Assembly (NCBI GenBank): GCA_031261325.1 | Contig: JAISKH010000080.1 | Span: 19,715 to 83,714 of the forward strand | Direction of reading: 5' to 3' | From: Oscillospiraceae bacterium | Lineage (GTDB): Bacteria; Bacillota; Clostridia; Oscillospirales; Oscillospiraceae | Length of the DNA stretch: 64,000 nt | Shown: positions 17,353 through 28,678 of the stretch, in pieces | How the letters are laid out: the number at the start of each line of letters is the position of its first letter | Numbering within the stretch: the stretch's first letter is position 1 | The notes under the pieces: model-generated | What the model was told of the DNA's origin: nothing | Databases searched by the model: none | What the model saw: only the letters and a program-made list of their open reading frames with translations | Translations under genes and position numbers: made by a program

Positions 17353-18108
17353 ATGGACGAAAACGAACTTAAATTAACGGGTTCCGCGTCGGAGCTGAAC
17401 GCCGAAACGGCAATCGACGACGAGGACCCCGGTGAATACGGTAGCATTGAGAGCAAGTACTATATAGAAAAGCTCCTGCGCGAAGCGGCGTATCGCATAC
17501 CCGAGCCGGAACCCGAGCCGGAAGAGGAAGAGGACGTGATACCCGAAACAAGCATTAAAATGGAAGTCTACGACTGGATTCAATGCATCGTCGGCACAAT
17601 CCTGTTCGTCGTCCTCGCGTTTATGTTCATCGGTCGGCAAATCGGCGTCGTCGGCGACTCCATGCTGCAAACCCTGCACCAAGAGGATAAACTCATCATC
17701 TCGAACTTCCTCTACACGCCCGATAACGGCGACGTCGTAATCATCAAAACCGAGGAATTTGGCGACACCCCAATTGTTAAGCGCGTCATTGCCGTCGGCG
17801 GGCAGACGATTGACATAAACTTTGACACGCACGAGGTGACGGTTAACGGCAAGGTGCTCTATGAGCCGTATATCAACGAGCCGACGCGCAACAGAGAAAA
17901 CTTCGCGGGACCCGTAACGGTTCCCGAGGGCTACGTGTTCTGCATGGGCGATAACCGCAATTACTCCACGGACAGCCGCGACGACCGCGTTGGTTTGATA
18001 GACACACGCGATATTCTCGGAAAGGTTTACATGGTACTTATCCCCGCCAAGGACGAATTCGGCATACGCGACTGGGCGCGCATAGGCTCCGTGTATAAAT
18101 ACGATTAA
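17353..18108 (+). CDS. lepB: Signal peptidase I with acidic N-terminal extension
   Basis: Type I signal peptidase removes signal peptides on the outer face of the membrane by a Ser-Lys mechanism. Ser103 (in VVGDSML) and Lys143 (in VKRVIAVGG) are the catalytic pair, and CMGDNRNYSTDSR is the conserved box near the C-terminus. One transmembrane helix lies at about residues 76-95. Ahead of it is an unusual cytoplasmic segment of about 70 residues rich in Glu, Asp and Pro (EPEPEPEEEE). Such extensions are variable in Firmicutes and have no assigned role. AAAGGATTTT precedes the ATG. Confidence 0.95.
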   Translation: MDENELKLTGSASELNAETAIDDEDPGEYGSIESKYYIEKLLREAAYRIPEPEPEPEEEEDVIPETSIKMEVYDWIQCIVGTILFVVLAFMFIGRQIGVVGDSMLQTLHQEDKLIISNFLYTPDNGDVVIIKTEEFGDTPIVKRVIAVGGQTIDINFDTHEVTVNGKVLYEPYINEPTRNRENFAGPVTVPEGYVFCMGDNRNYSTDSRDDRVGLIDTRDILGKVYMVLIPAKDEFGIRDWARIGSVYKYD

Positions 18109-18110
18109 CA

Positions 18111-18968
18111 ATGGAAGAACTGAATATACAATGGTTCCCCGGTCACATGACAAAGGCGCGTCGGCAGATAACTGCCGACAGCAAGCTTGTGGACGCGGTG
18201 TGCGAGGTCATAGACGCGCGAATCCCGCGCGCGTCGCGCAATCCCGACGTTGCGGACATTACGCTGGAAAAGCCGCGCCTTATCGTCATGAGCCGCATCG
18301 ACCAAGCGGACCCCGCCGTCACAAAGCTGTGGAACGAACACTTCCGCCTGCGCGGGGAAGCCGTCATTGAGGTCGATTGCAAAACGGGACACGGGGTGCA
18401 GGGCTTCCCGTCCGCCGTGCGCGCGCTGCTGCGGCACGAGCTGGAACGCCGCGCCGAAAAGGGACAGTCCGGGCGCGCAATCCGCGTTATGGTCGTCGGC
18501 GTGCCGAATGTCGGCAAATCCTCATTCATCAACCGCGTGGCGCGGCGCAAGGCGGCGCATTCCTCCGACAAGCCGGGAGTTACGCGCGGCAGACAATGGA
18601 TAACCGTGGACAGCGGACTGGAGCTGCTCGACACGCCCGGAATCCTCTGGCCGAAGTTTGACGACAAAATTATCGGCGAAAACCTCGCCTTCACGGGCGC
18701 GGTGCGCGACGAAATATTGGACGCGGAATCGCTCGGCGCGAACCTGCTCGCGCGGCTTTCCGTCGCATACCCGAAAAGCGTCACCGAACGCTACGGCATC
18801 GTACTGTCGGAGGACGGCTTCGCGATGCTCACCGCACTTGCCAAGCGGCGCGGCTTCCTGCTCTCGGGCGGCGAATGCGACCTGCTACGCGCGGCGAATA
18901 TCCTGCTCGACGAATTTCGCGGCGGCAAGCTCGGGCGCGTGTCGCTCGAAAAACCGGAGGCGCTATGA
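18111..18968 (+). CDS. rbgA: Ribosome biogenesis GTPase A
   Basis: RbgA (YlqF) is a circularly permuted GTPase needed for late 50S assembly. The G motifs occur in permuted order: the G4-like motif (SRIDQ) and G5 first, then G1 ([12 protein letters not shown]) and G3 (DTPG). The N-terminal [16 protein letters not shown] is the family signature. 285 residues, full length. It overlaps rnhB by ATGA, the classic rbgA-rnhB pairing of Firmicutes. Confidence 0.95.
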   Translation: MEELNIQWFPGHMTKARRQITADSKLVDAVCEVIDARIPRASRNPDVADITLEKPRLIVMSRIDQADPAVTKLWNEHFRLRGEAVIEVDCKTGHGVQGFPSAVRALLRHELERRAEKGQSGRAIRVMVVGVPNVGKSSFINRVARRKAAHSSDKPGVTRGRQWITVDSGLELLDTPGILWPKFDDKIIGENLAFTGAVRDEILDAESLGANLLARLSVAYPKSVTERYGIVLSEDGFAMLTALAKRRGFLLSGGECDLLRAANILLDEFRGGKLGRVSLEKPEAL

Positions 18969-19585
18969 AAACCGAAAAGAACGAAAACATCAACTGGTGG
19001 CAGACGGAAAACGCTCTCTTTGACGAGGGTTGGAGCATAATATGCGGCGTTGACGAAGCTGGGCGCGGACCTCTCGCGGGTCCGGTATTCGCCGCCGCCG
19101 TCATACTCCCGCGCGGACTGCTCATCGCGGGTCTGGACGACTCCAAAAAGCTCACGCCGAAAAAGCGCGAACGTCTCTACGACGAAATCCGCGAGTTCGC
19201 AACCGCATACGCGATAGCTTCCGCAAGCCCGCTGGAAATCGACGAGCTGAATATCCTGAACGCCACATATCTCGCGATGAATCGCGCTATAGCCGCGCTT
19301 GACATTCCGCCCGAGCTTGCCGTTATCGACGGCAACCGCGCGACGGGCATTGCCGTCGCAAACCGCACTCTCGTCGGCGGGGACGGCAAATCGGCGCAAA
19401 TCGCCGCCGCGTCCGTGCTCGCAAAGGTCGCGCGAGACCGCCTGATGCTCCAACTCGCCGAGCAATACCCCGGTTACGGCTTTGAGCGGCACAAGGGCTA
19501 CGGCACCGACGCGCATTACGCCGCGCTACGCGAGCTTGGCGCGTGCGACATTCACCGCCGCTCGTTCCTGAGGAAACTGTATTGA
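18965..19585 (+). CDS. rnhB: Ribonuclease HII
   Basis: RNase HII cleaves RNA in RNA-DNA hybrids, including single ribonucleotides in DNA. The catalytic DE pair is in [14 protein letters not shown], and later acidic residues lie in VIDGN and [16 protein letters not shown]. The ATG at 18965 overlaps the rbgA stop and gives 206 residues. An in-frame upstream extension within rbgA is not supported by the family. Confidence 0.94.
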   Translation: MKTEKNENINWWQTENALFDEGWSIICGVDEAGRGPLAGPVFAAAVILPRGLLIAGLDDSKKLTPKKRERLYDEIREFATAYAIASASPLEIDELNILNATYLAMNRAIAALDIPPELAVIDGNRATGIAVANRTLVGGDGKSAQIAAASVLAKVARDRLMLQLAEQYPGYGFERHKGYGTDAHYAALRELGACDIHRRSFLRKLY

Positions 19586-19953
19586 ACATATCAAAAACTA
19601 CGTCAGTACTCGGCGCGTGGGGAGAAGCCGTCGCGCTCGAAAAAATGGTGTCACTCGGCTATGTGCCCGTCGCGTCGCAGTACCACTCGCGTTACGGCGA
19701 AATTGACCTGATAGTGCAAAACGAACGATACCTCGTGTTTGTGGAGGTCAAGCTCCGCCGCGACGCGCAGTTTGCCGAAGCGCGCGAGTTCGTCAGCAAA
19801 TCCAAGCAGCGCAAGCTCCGCATGACCGCGCAAATGTACCTCGTCGCGCATGAGACGAAACTTCAGCCGCGCTTTGACGTGGTGGAGATATACGCGCGCG
19901 ACGGCGTTAAAACCAAGAACCCGATAGTCAACGTGCTAGAAAACGCGTTTTAA
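19582..19953 (+). CDS. yraN: YraN family (UPF0102) nuclease-like protein
   Basis: A small protein with a restriction-endonuclease-like fold. The motif [21 protein letters not shown] contains the E...D...ExK pattern of the family, whose cellular role is not firmly known (possibly DNA repair or uptake). The start is a TTG at 19582 overlapping the rnhB stop (TTGA) with AGGA seven bases before it, giving 123 residues. The rnhB-yraN order is common. Confidence 0.88.
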   Translation: MNISKTTSVLGAWGEAVALEKMVSLGYVPVASQYHSRYGEIDLIVQNERYLVFVEVKLRRDAQFAEAREFVSKSKQRKLRMTAQMYLVAHETKLQPRFDVVEIYARDGVKTKNPIVNVLENAF

Positions 19954-19989
19954 CGGGCAACCAACTAAACAGCAAAAGAGGTAATTGTA

Positions 19990-21471
19990 ATGAAGTACAT
20001 AAGCACACGCGACTCCGCGCTTCACATCTCGGCGGCGGAAGCCATCTCGCGCGGACTCTCGCACGACGGCGGACTGTTCGTCCCCGAATCGCTCCCGGAA
20101 TTGAAGCTTGACGCGGTGGAAAAGCTCATTCCGCTCGCATACGCCGAGCGCGCCGCATATATAATGAAGATGTTCCTTGAGGACTTTACTGAATCTGAGC
20201 TGCGCGACTTCACGACCAAGGCGTACAGCGCGGAGAAGTTCGACCACCCGCAGGTCGCGCCCGTTCACTCAATCGACGGCACGACGCACTTTCTCGAGCT
20301 GTGGCACGGTCCCACGAGCGCGTTCAAGGACATGGCGCTGCAAATGCTGCCGCACTTCCTCACAGCGTCGCTGACCAAAACGGGCGAGACGCGCCGCGCC
20401 TGTATCCTCGTCGCAACGTCTGGCGACACGGGCAAAGCCGCGCTGGAGGGCTTCCGCGACGTTCCGAATACGCGCATAATGGTGTTTTACCCGCGCGACG
20501 GCGTGTCGGAAGTGCAAAAGAAGCAAATGACGACGCAGGAGGGCGCCAACGTCGGCGTGACCTCCGTCGAGGGCAACTTTGACGACGCGCAGTCGGGCGT
20601 AAAAGCGATATTCTCCGACGAGCAATTGCGCGACGAGCTGTCGGGCAAGGGCTGGTTCCTCTCGTCCGCGAACTCCATCAACTGGGGACGGCTCCTCCCG
20701 CAAATAGTCTACTATTACTCCGCTTATTGCGACCTAGTAAAGTCAGGCGCAATCAAGCTCGGCGACGCAATCAATTTCTGCGTTCCGACGGGCAACTTCG
20801 GCAATATCCTCGCGGGTTATTACGCAAAGAAAATGGGTCTGCCAATCGCGAAGCTGCTCTGCGCGTCAAACCGCAATTTCGTGCTCGATACGTTCATCAA
20901 GTCGGGTACTTACGATTTAAGAACGCGCAAATTCCACACAACAACGTCTCCGTCAATGGACATTCTCGTGTCCTCCAATCTTGAGCGGCTGATATTCGAC
21001 CTGTCGGGAAATGACAGCAAATATACCGCGTCAAAGCTGAAAAACAAGAAATATTACAAGGTCAACGACAAGATTCGCGCCAAGCTGCACGAAACCTTCG
21101 TCGGCGGGCATTGCGACGACGCGCGCACAAAAGACACAATCGCCGACGTATTTGCCAAGCACAAATACCTCATCGACACGCACACAGCCGTAGCCCTCGC
21201 GGTGCTGAACGACTACCGCAAGGACACGGGCGACAATACCCAAACCGTCGTAGTCTCAACGGCAAGCCCGTTCAAGTTCTGTGACGCGGTGCTGGACGCG
21301 TTGGGTAAGCTCGGCAGCGAAACGGGGCTTGACCTTGTGGATAAGCTCGCGGAGGTCACGGGAAACCCGATACCCGCCCCGCTCGCGTCCTTGCGCGGCA
21401 AGCCTGAACGCTTTACCGATTGCGTCGCGAAAACGGAGCTGCTCGGCGCGGTTCGCGACTTTCTCAAATAA
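19990..21471 (+). CDS. thrC: Threonine synthase
   Basis: A PLP enzyme converting O-phosphohomoserine to threonine. The PLP lysine is in GPTSAFKDMALQ, and the phosphate-binding glycine-rich region is in PTGNFGNILAGYYAKKMG. The N-terminal STRDSALHISAAEAISRGLS...DGGLFVPE is typical of the long (fungal/enterobacterial) type. 493 residues. AGAGGTAATTGT precedes the ATG. No other threonine genes are nearby. Confidence 0.95.
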   Translation: MKYISTRDSALHISAAEAISRGLSHDGGLFVPESLPELKLDAVEKLIPLAYAERAAYIMKMFLEDFTESELRDFTTKAYSAEKFDHPQVAPVHSIDGTTHFLELWHGPTSAFKDMALQMLPHFLTASLTKTGETRRACILVATSGDTGKAALEGFRDVPNTRIMVFYPRDGVSEVQKKQMTTQEGANVGVTSVEGNFDDAQSGVKAIFSDEQLRDELSGKGWFLSSANSINWGRLLPQIVYYYSAYCDLVKSGAIKLGDAINFCVPTGNFGNILAGYYAKKMGLPIAKLLCASNRNFVLDTFIKSGTYDLRTRKFHTTTSPSMDILVSSNLERLIFDLSGNDSKYTASKLKNKKYYKVNDKIRAKLHETFVGGHCDDARTKDTIADVFAKHKYLIDTHTAVALAVLNDYRKDTGDNTQTVVVSTASPFKFCDAVLDALGKLGSETGLDLVDKLAEVTGNPIPAPLASLRGKPERFTDCVAKTELLGAVRDFLK

Positions 21472-21475
21472 CCAC

Positions 21476-21511
21476 AAAAATTCGGCGGGGGGAATAAAAC
21501 CCCTCGCCGAA
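21476..21511 (-). terminator. Terminator of the DUF1540 gene
   Basis: Inverted repeat 21481-21487 with 21505-21511 plus C/G runs between them. Read on the minus strand the stem is followed by a T-run (21476-21480), so it best serves the small minus-strand gene; it may also stop thrC transcription. Confidence 0.6.
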
Positions 21512-21565
21512 CAAAGTTAACGCGAAACCGCGCGTATTGCGGCTCCTAAAACTTAGTCTCTAATC

Positions 21566-21733
21566 CTAGTCTCTCGCCTTATACGTCCCGCAGAACGTCT
21601 CCGTTTTCTTTGAAGCTGTCGGAGCCTCAACGGTGATTGTCTCGGCGCAGCAGCAGTTGTCGCTCTCGTGGTATTTGCACGTCATGACCTCGCAGCCGAC
21701 GCCGTAAAGCGTATCCTTATTATTATCCGTCAT
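21566..21733 (-). CDS. DUF1540 small cysteine-rich protein
   Basis: A 55-residue reading frame starting MTDNNKDTLYGVGCEV, with the spacing CEVMTCKYH...CCC...FCG typical of DUF1540 proteins, small Cys-rich proteins of Firmicutes thought to bind metal; function unknown. GAGGAGA lies just upstream of the ATG on the minus strand and a terminator follows. It stands alone on the minus strand between thrC and the phosphoesterase gene. Confidence 0.8.
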   Translation of the reverse strand: MTDNNKDTLYGVGCEVMTCKYHESDNCCCAETITVEAPTASKKTETFCGTYKARD

Positions 21734-21822
21734 CTTTTCGTTCTCCTCTCAAAGTTCGCAATCGAACAACCATATTGTTAGCCGCAAAACCTCCGCCTAT
21801 TCACAGAGAAAGGAACATCAAC

Positions 21823-22545
21823 ATGGCACTTTTCGCAATCGGCGACCTGCACCTCTCGCTCGCGTCCGAAAAACCCATGGACGTGTTCGGCGGCGGTTGG
21901 GAGGGATATGTTGACAAAATTAAACTCGGGTTTGAGCGCGTCGCGCCCGACGATACCGTTATTCTCTGCGGCGACCTGTCGTGGGGCATGACAATAAATG
22001 AAAGTCTTGCGGATTTTCGCTTCATCGGCGAGCTGCCGGGCAAGAAAATAATCCTAAAGGGCAACCACGACTATTGGTTTGAGACTGTCGCCAAGGCAAA
22101 GAAATTCTTCGAGCAAAACGACATTCCGAACATTGAAATCCTGAACAACAACCACTTCATCTACGACGAGGGCGCGGCGCGCGTCGCCATATGCGGCACT
22201 CGCGGCTGGCTGTACGACGAGAATATGGACGGCACGCACAACGGCAAAATCATGGCGCGCGAGGTAATACGGCTTGAAGCGTCGCTCAAGTCCGCGCCGC
22301 CCGACGCGGGAAAAATCTGCTTCTTCCATTACCCGCCGCGTTTTAAGAACTACGTGTGCGCGGATATAATCGCGGTCATGGAGCAATACGGCGTAAAACG
22401 CTGCTGGTACGGGCATATTCACGGCGCGGCGCACAGGTTCGCCGTCACGGGAACGGCAGACGGGATAGAATATAACATGGTATCCGCAGATTACTTGAAA
22501 TTTATCCCGCAAAGGGTTTGCTTTTCTCAGACACATATGTTATAA
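21823..22545 (+). CDS. Calcineurin-like metallophosphoesterase
   Basis: A binuclear-metal phosphoesterase. The metal ligands are visible in order: FAIGDLHLS (Asp8, His10), CGDLSW, KGNHDYW, HYPP and YGHIHG. About 240 residues, a single catalytic domain with no signal peptide, so cytoplasmic. The substrate cannot be inferred. The start at 21823 follows AAAGGAAC; a longer upstream reading frame has no ribosome-binding site. The tig promoter lies in its last 30 bases. Confidence 0.88.
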   Translation: MALFAIGDLHLSLASEKPMDVFGGGWEGYVDKIKLGFERVAPDDTVILCGDLSWGMTINESLADFRFIGELPGKKIILKGNHDYWFETVAKAKKFFEQNDIPNIEILNNNHFIYDEGAARVAICGTRGWLYDENMDGTHNGKIMAREVIRLEASLKSAPPDAGKICFFHYPPRFKNYVCADIIAVMEQYGVKRCWYGHIHGAAHRFAVTGTADGIEYNMVSADYLKFIPQRVCFSQTHML

Positions 22546-22546
22546 T
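22518..22546 (+). promoter_or_regulatory. tig promoter
   Basis: TTGCTT (22518-22523), 17-base spacer and a perfect TATAAT (22541-22546), overlapping the end of the phosphoesterase gene. Transcription would begin just before the hairpin at 22556. Confidence 0.65.
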
Positions 22547-22555
22547 GTCGGACTA

Positions 22556-22581
22556 GGATATGTTATCCATATAACATATCC
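22556..22581 (+). promoter_or_regulatory. 11-bp perfect hairpin at the 5' end of the tig transcript
   Basis: The arms 22556-22566 and 22571-22581 are perfect inverted copies with a CCAT loop. They contain ATATGTTAT, which also occurs once at the tig -10 (22535-22543). Three copies of one AT-rich 9-mer around the promoter suggest an operator; alternatively it is a 5' stabilising stem. There is no T-run. Confidence 0.5.
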
Positions 22582-22604
22582 AACCAACGTGGGAGGGTAT
22601 TTGA

Positions 22605-24077
22605 GTGAAATTAAATACGTATGAGAAAAAAGAAAAAAGCACGGCGGAGCTGATTGTCGTCGTTGAATCGGCTGAATTCAACACCGCCTTGGACGCGGTT
22701 TACAAGAAAAACCGCAACCAAATGGCGGTACCCGGCTTTCGCCGCGGCAAAGCGCCGCGCAAGGTCATCGAGAGCGCATACGGCGCTTCCGTGTTCTACA
22801 ATGACGCGCTGGACATCGTACTGCCGGACGCGTGCGCTTTCGGCGTGAAAGAGTCGGAGCTGCGCGCCGTCGGTTATCCGAACGTGTCAAATATCGAGGT
22901 TGGGGACGACAAATCGTTGACGATTACGTACACCGTCGCGCTCTACCCCGAAGTCACAATCGGCGATTACCACGGGCTTGCCGCGGTTAAACCCGTCGCC
23001 GTCGTGGAGGACAGTGCGGTTGATTCCGAGGTGGAGGCTGCGCGTCTGCGTCAGGCGCGGCTCGAAATCGCCAACCGTCCGCTTATCAACGGCGACACCG
23101 CGACAATCGACTTCGTGGGCTACGTGGACGGCGAAACGTTCGACGGCGGCACGGGCGAGGACTACGAGCTTGTCATAGGCTCAAACAGCTTCATTTCCGG
23201 CTTTGAGGAAAAGATGCACGGTATGCAGGTGGGCGAGGAGCGCGACCTTGACCTCGAGTTCCCCGAAAACTATCAGGCGGAGCACCTTGCGGGCAAGCCC
23301 GTCATCTTCAAGGTCACGCTGAAAGAGCTGCGCACGAAGATTCTCCCCGAAGCGGACGACGACCTCGCGAAAGACGTGTCCGAGTTCGACACGCTTGCGG
23401 ACTACCGCGCCGATATTCGCAAAAACCTACTCGAGTCAAAGGAAAAAGAGACAGAGGGCGCGTTTGAGGACGCATTGCTCGAAGTCCTTGCCGCGACGCT
23501 TGAGGGCGATATTCCCGACGCAATGGCGGACGAATACATCGACCGTCAGGTGCAGCAATACAGCCAGCAGCTACAGCAATACGGCTTAGACCTCGCGACA
23601 TACTTCAACATGTCAGGCTCGTCGGAGGAGCAGTTCCGCGAGTCCATGCGCCCGAGCGCGGAGAAGCAGGTGCGAGTCTCGCTCGCGCTTGAAAAAGTCG
23701 TCGCCGCGGAGGGCTTTACACCGACGGAGGAAGAGATTGAGCAGGCATACAAGGAAACGGCGGAGCGTTACGAAGCCGACATTGAAACCGTGAAAAACGC
23801 GATTCCCGCCGAGACGATTGTCAACGACCTCAACGTCCGCGCCGCCGTTAAGGTAATCCGCGAGAGCGCAATCGCGCTCGACCCGCCGCCCGACGAAGTC
23901 GAAGCCGCCGAAGCGGCAACCGCCGAGGTTGAGACGGAGGAGAAGAAACCCAAGAAGCGCGCGTCAAAGAAGAAAGTCGAAGCGTCGGACGAGACCGATG
24001 CCGCCGAAGCCCCGACCGAAACGCCGAAAAAGTCCTCCAAATCCAAGGCGAAAGCCGAGGAAAAAACGGAAGAGTAA
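22605..24077 (+). CDS. tig: Trigger factor chaperone with long charged C-terminal tail
   Basis: Trigger factor binds the ribosome tunnel exit and folds nascent chains. The ribosome-binding signature GFRRGK is at residues 44-49, the FKBP-type prolyl isomerase domain at about 150-235, and the helical chaperone arms follow. From about residue 410 on there is an unusual low-complexity tail rich in Glu, Lys and Ala, ending in repeated K/E blocks; typical family members stop near residue 430. The GTG start is preceded by GGGAGGG. tig-clpP-clpX-lon is a standard Firmicutes order. Confidence 0.94.
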   Translation: MKLNTYEKKEKSTAELIVVVESAEFNTALDAVYKKNRNQMAVPGFRRGKAPRKVIESAYGASVFYNDALDIVLPDACAFGVKESELRAVGYPNVSNIEVGDDKSLTITYTVALYPEVTIGDYHGLAAVKPVAVVEDSAVDSEVEAARLRQARLEIANRPLINGDTATIDFVGYVDGETFDGGTGEDYELVIGSNSFISGFEEKMHGMQVGEERDLDLEFPENYQAEHLAGKPVIFKVTLKELRTKILPEADDDLAKDVSEFDTLADYRADIRKNLLESKEKETEGAFEDALLEVLAATLEGDIPDAMADEYIDRQVQQYSQQLQQYGLDLATYFNMSGSSEEQFRESMRPSAEKQVRVSLALEKVVAAEGFTPTEEEIEQAYKETAERYEADIETVKNAIPAETIVNDLNVRAAVKVIRESAIALDPPPDEVEAAEAATAEVETEEKKPKKRASKKKVEASDETDAAEAPTETPKKSSKSKAKAEEKTEE

Positions 24078-24119
24078 TCGGAGCGTAATCAGAGCTTAAT
24101 CGGAGCTTAGTCGGCGAAT
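24076..24119 (+). repeat. Four imperfect 11-base tandem repeats after tig
   Basis: Starting inside the tig stop codon, units of the form AATCGGAGCTT repeat four times (24076-24086, 24087-24097, 24098-24108, 24109-24119) with one to several differences. They lie in the tig-clpP gap. No function is apparent; they may be remnants of slippage. Confidence 0.5.
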
Positions 24120-24197
24120 AGTCCGCCCGAAACTTGGGTAATATTGAGTTAATCATCGGATAAAAACACCGAATAATAATGTAAGGAGTTGTGAAAT

Positions 24198-24779
24198 ATG
24201 AGTTTAGTACCTTATGTAGTGGAGCAAACGGCAAGAGGGGAGCGTTCTTACGACATTTTCTCCCGCCTGCTCAATGACCGCATCATCTTCCTCGCGGAAG
24301 AGGTCAACGATACGACGGCAAGTCTCGTCGTGGCGCAGCTACTCTTCCTGGAGGCGCAGGACCCCGAAAAGGACATTCAGTTCTATATCAATTCTCCCGG
24401 CGGTTCCGTTACGGCGGGGCTTGCCATCTATGACACGATGCAGTACATCAAGGCGGACGTGTCCACAATCTGCATAGGCATGGCGGCGTCCATGGGCGCG
24501 TTCCTGCTCTCGTCAGGCGCAAAGGGCAAGCGCATCGCGCTGCCGAACTCCGAAATCATGATTCATCAGCCGTCGGGCGGCTTTCAGGGGCAGGCGACCG
24601 ACATTCAAATCCACGCCGAAAATATCCTCAAAATCAAAGGCCGCCTGAATCAAATTCTCGCGGACAACACAGGCAAGTCCATCGACGTGATACGCGACGC
24701 GACAGAGCGCGACAACTACCTCACGGCGGAGGAAGCGCGCGACTTCGGGCTGATTGACAGCGTAATCTTTAAGCGTTAG
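24198..24779 (+). CDS. clpP: ATP-dependent Clp protease proteolytic subunit
   Basis: ClpP is a tetradecameric serine protease fed by ClpX or ClpC. The catalytic triad is Ser98 (GMAASMGA), His123 (MIHQP) and Asp172, the standard positions. 193 residues. The ATG follows GTAAGGAGTTGTG. clpX follows nine bases after the stop, forming one operon. In Firmicutes it also clears Ala-tailed products of RqcH. Confidence 0.98.
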   Translation: MSLVPYVVEQTARGERSYDIFSRLLNDRIIFLAEEVNDTTASLVVAQLLFLEAQDPEKDIQFYINSPGGSVTAGLAIYDTMQYIKADVSTICIGMAASMGAFLLSSGAKGKRIALPNSEIMIHQPSGGFQGQATDIQIHAENILKIKGRLNQILADNTGKSIDVIRDATERDNYLTAEEARDFGLIDSVIFKR

Positions 24780-24788
24780 GGGAAGTAC

Positions 24789-26099
<1,311 letters not shown>

Positions 26100-26138
26100 A
26101 CGCCCGAGCGAATCGGCGGGCTTCAGATTGCAGCAACG

Positions 26139-26166
26139 GAGCCGCACGGTTAGTGCGGCTCTTTAT
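26139..26166 (+). terminator. Terminator after clpX
   Basis: A perfect 9-bp stem (26139-26147 with 26153-26161) with a GGTTA loop, followed by a short TTTATAT tract. It separates clpPX from lon. Confidence 0.7.
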
Positions 26167-26209
26167 ATCAACCATTTCAGACAACTACCATTTAGAGGAG
26201 GCGATATTA

Positions 26210-28678
26210 TTGGATAATCAAGAAATCAACACAAGCGCGGCGGAATCGCGCGAAACCCTGCCCATGCTCGCTCTGCGCGGGCTGTGCGTGTTCCCGGGAT
26301 TGCTGCTCAACTTTGACGTGGAGCGGTCAATGTCCACGGCGGCTCTGGATGCGGCGAACGAATTTTCGCGCCGCATATTCCTCGTCGCGCAAAAGGACAT
26401 CATGAAAGAAGAGCCGGAAGAGGACGACCTCTACCGCGTCGGCACAATTTGCCGCATAAAGCAAATGCTAAAGGTGCCCGGCGGCGGCATGAAAGTGCTT
26501 GTTGAGGGCGTGTGCCGCGCGAAGCTCATCAGTCTCACGGGCGACCGCAAGTTCTTCCTTGCGGAGGTCGAACCGTATTACGAGCCGGAGGAGCCGCAAA
26601 AGTCGGCGCGCGCGGAAGCGCTCATGCGCGAAGCGACGAGCCTGTTCGACACATACGCGCAAATGTCGCCGATGGTAGCGCGCGAAACGGTAATGTCGCT
26701 CTTCGGCATGACGTCGCCCGGCGTAATGGCGGACTACGTGGCGCAGCACATGTTCGTGCGCCATGACCGCAAGCAGGAAATACTTGAAGCGATACCGACT
26801 CTGCGCCGCCTGAAATACGTGTGCGACATGCTCACGCGCGAGATTGAGGTGCTGACGATTGAGCGGCAGATTGACGAACGTCTCCACGCGCGACTTGACG
26901 GGCAACAGCGCGAGCATATCCTGCGCGAGCAACTGCGCGCCATACAGGCGGAGCTTGGCGAGCTTGGCGGAATGCGCGAATTTGGCGGCGAACCGCTCTC
27001 GGAGTTCGACGAGTACCGCGTGAAAATCGAAAAGCTGCGTCTCACCGAAGAGATTGAGACGAAGCTCCTGAAAGAGATAGACAAGCTGGAAAAACAGGGG
27101 CACGGCTCCGCCGAATCCTCCGTAATCCGCAACTATCTCGACCTCTGCCTTGAGCTGCCGTGGAACAAAACGACAAAGGAGCGGCACGACGTCGCGCAGG
27201 CGCGCAAAATTCTGGACGACGACCACTTCGGGCTTGATAAAGTCAAGGAACGCGTCATCGAATTTCTATCCGTAAAGCAACTAAAGCCCGACCTAAAGGG
27301 CACAATCCTCTGCTTCGTCGGACCTCCCGGCGTGGGCAAAACCTCCGTCGCCGCCAGCATCGCGCACGCCACGAACCGCAAGCTCGCCAGAATGTCGCTC
27401 GGCGGCATACACGACGAAGCCGAAATTCGCGGGCACCGCAAGACCTACGTCGGCGCAATGCCAGGGCGCATAATCGCCGCAATAAACCAATCCGGCAGCC
27501 GCAACCCGTTGCTCCTGCTCGACGAAATTGACAAGCTCGGCAGCGACTATCGCGGCGACCCGTCGTCCGCGTTGCTCGAAGCTCTCGACCCCGAGCAGAA
27601 CTCGACATTCCGCGACCACTATTTGGAGTTGCCGTTCGACCTGTCGGACGTGATGTTCATCACCACCGCGAACACAACCTCGACAATCCCGGGACCGCTG
27701 CTCGACCGCATGGAGGTCATCGAGTTGTCCAGCTACACCGACATGGAAAAGCTCGAAATCGCAAAGCGTCACCTTATTCCCAAGCAGCGGAAAAAGCACG
27801 GACTTGCCGCCTCAAAAATCAAGTTCACGGACGACGCGCTGCTCGAAATTATCGCGGGCTACACGCGCGAATCGGGCGTGCGCATACTTGAGCGCGAGAT
27901 AGCGACAGCGTGCCGCAAAGCCGCGTCAAAGCTCGCGAAAGACGAGATTAAAGTCGCAAACGTAAAGGTCAGCTCGCTTGAGGAATATCTCGGCGTGCGC
28001 CGTTACCTACCGGAAACGCTCGCAATTGGCGACGAGGTGGGGCTTGTCAAGGGACTTGCGTGGACGAGCGTCGGCGGCACGACGCTTGACGTTGAGGTCA
28101 ACGTATACCCCGGCGGCGGGCGGCTTAACCTAACGGGCAATCTCGGCGAGGTCATGAAGGAGTCGGCGCAGGCGGCAATGTCGTATATCCGCAGCCGCGC
28201 CGAACGCCTGAAAATCGACCCCGACTTTTACCGCAAGTTCGATATTCATATCCACTTCCCCGAGGGCGCAACGCCCAAGGACGGACCGTCGGCGGGCATC
28301 ACAATGGCTGTCGCCGTAATCTCCGCACTTACGGGCGCGCCCGTTCGCCGCGACATTGCGATGACGGGCGAGATAACCCTGCGCGGGCGCATACTGCCCA
28401 TCGGCGGCTTAAAGGAAAAGACAATGGCGGCTCTCCGCGCGGGCGTAAAAACCGTGATAATCCCCGCCGGAAACGAGCGCGACCTTGAGGAAATCGACCA
28501 AACGGTTCGCCGCTCGCTCAAATTCGTCATGACGGAGCATATCGACAACATTCTCGACGTCGCGCTCGACTTCGGCAATATCCGCGAAAAGCCCGTCGCG
28601 CCGCCCCTGCCGCCGCAACCGATAATACCGCCCTATGCCGACAGCTCCCTGCCGGACGGCGCGGCAATACGCCAATAA
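26210..28678 (+). CDS. lon: ATP-dependent protease LonA
   Basis: A hexameric AAA+ protease degrading misfolded and regulatory proteins. The order is an N-terminal LON domain ([14 protein letters not shown]...), a coiled coil, the AAA+ module (Walker [10 protein letters not shown]) and the protease domain with Ser694 (GPSAGITM) and Lys737 as the dyad. 822 residues. The start is a TTG at 26210, seven bases after AGAGGAGGC; the upstream in-frame codons overlap the terminator region. The stop overlaps the ysxC start (TAATG), the usual lon-ysxC pair. Confidence 0.96.
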   Translation: MDNQEINTSAAESRETLPMLALRGLCVFPGLLLNFDVERSMSTAALDAANEFSRRIFLVAQKDIMKEEPEEDDLYRVGTICRIKQMLKVPGGGMKVLVEGVCRAKLISLTGDRKFFLAEVEPYYEPEEPQKSARAEALMREATSLFDTYAQMSPMVARETVMSLFGMTSPGVMADYVAQHMFVRHDRKQEILEAIPTLRRLKYVCDMLTREIEVLTIERQIDERLHARLDGQQREHILREQLRAIQAELGELGGMREFGGEPLSEFDEYRVKIEKLRLTEEIETKLLKEIDKLEKQGHGSAESSVIRNYLDLCLELPWNKTTKERHDVAQARKILDDDHFGLDKVKERVIEFLSVKQLKPDLKGTILCFVGPPGVGKTSVAASIAHATNRKLARMSLGGIHDEAEIRGHRKTYVGAMPGRIIAAINQSGSRNPLLLLDEIDKLGSDYRGDPSSALLEALDPEQNSTFRDHYLELPFDLSDVMFITTANTTSTIPGPLLDRMEVIELSSYTDMEKLEIAKRHLIPKQRKKHGLAASKIKFTDDALLEIIAGYTRESGVRILEREIATACRKAASKLAKDEIKVANVKVSSLEEYLGVRRYLPETLAIGDEVGLVKGLAWTSVGGTTLDVEVNVYPGGGRLNLTGNLGEVMKESAQAAMSYIRSRAERLKIDPDFYRKFDIHIHFPEGATPKDGPSAGITMAVAVISALTGAPVRRDIAMTGEITLRGRILPIGGLKEKTMAALRAGVKTVIIPAGNERDLEEIDQTVRRSLKFVMTEHIDNILDVALDFGNIREKPVAPPLPPQPIIPPYADSSLPDGAAIRQ

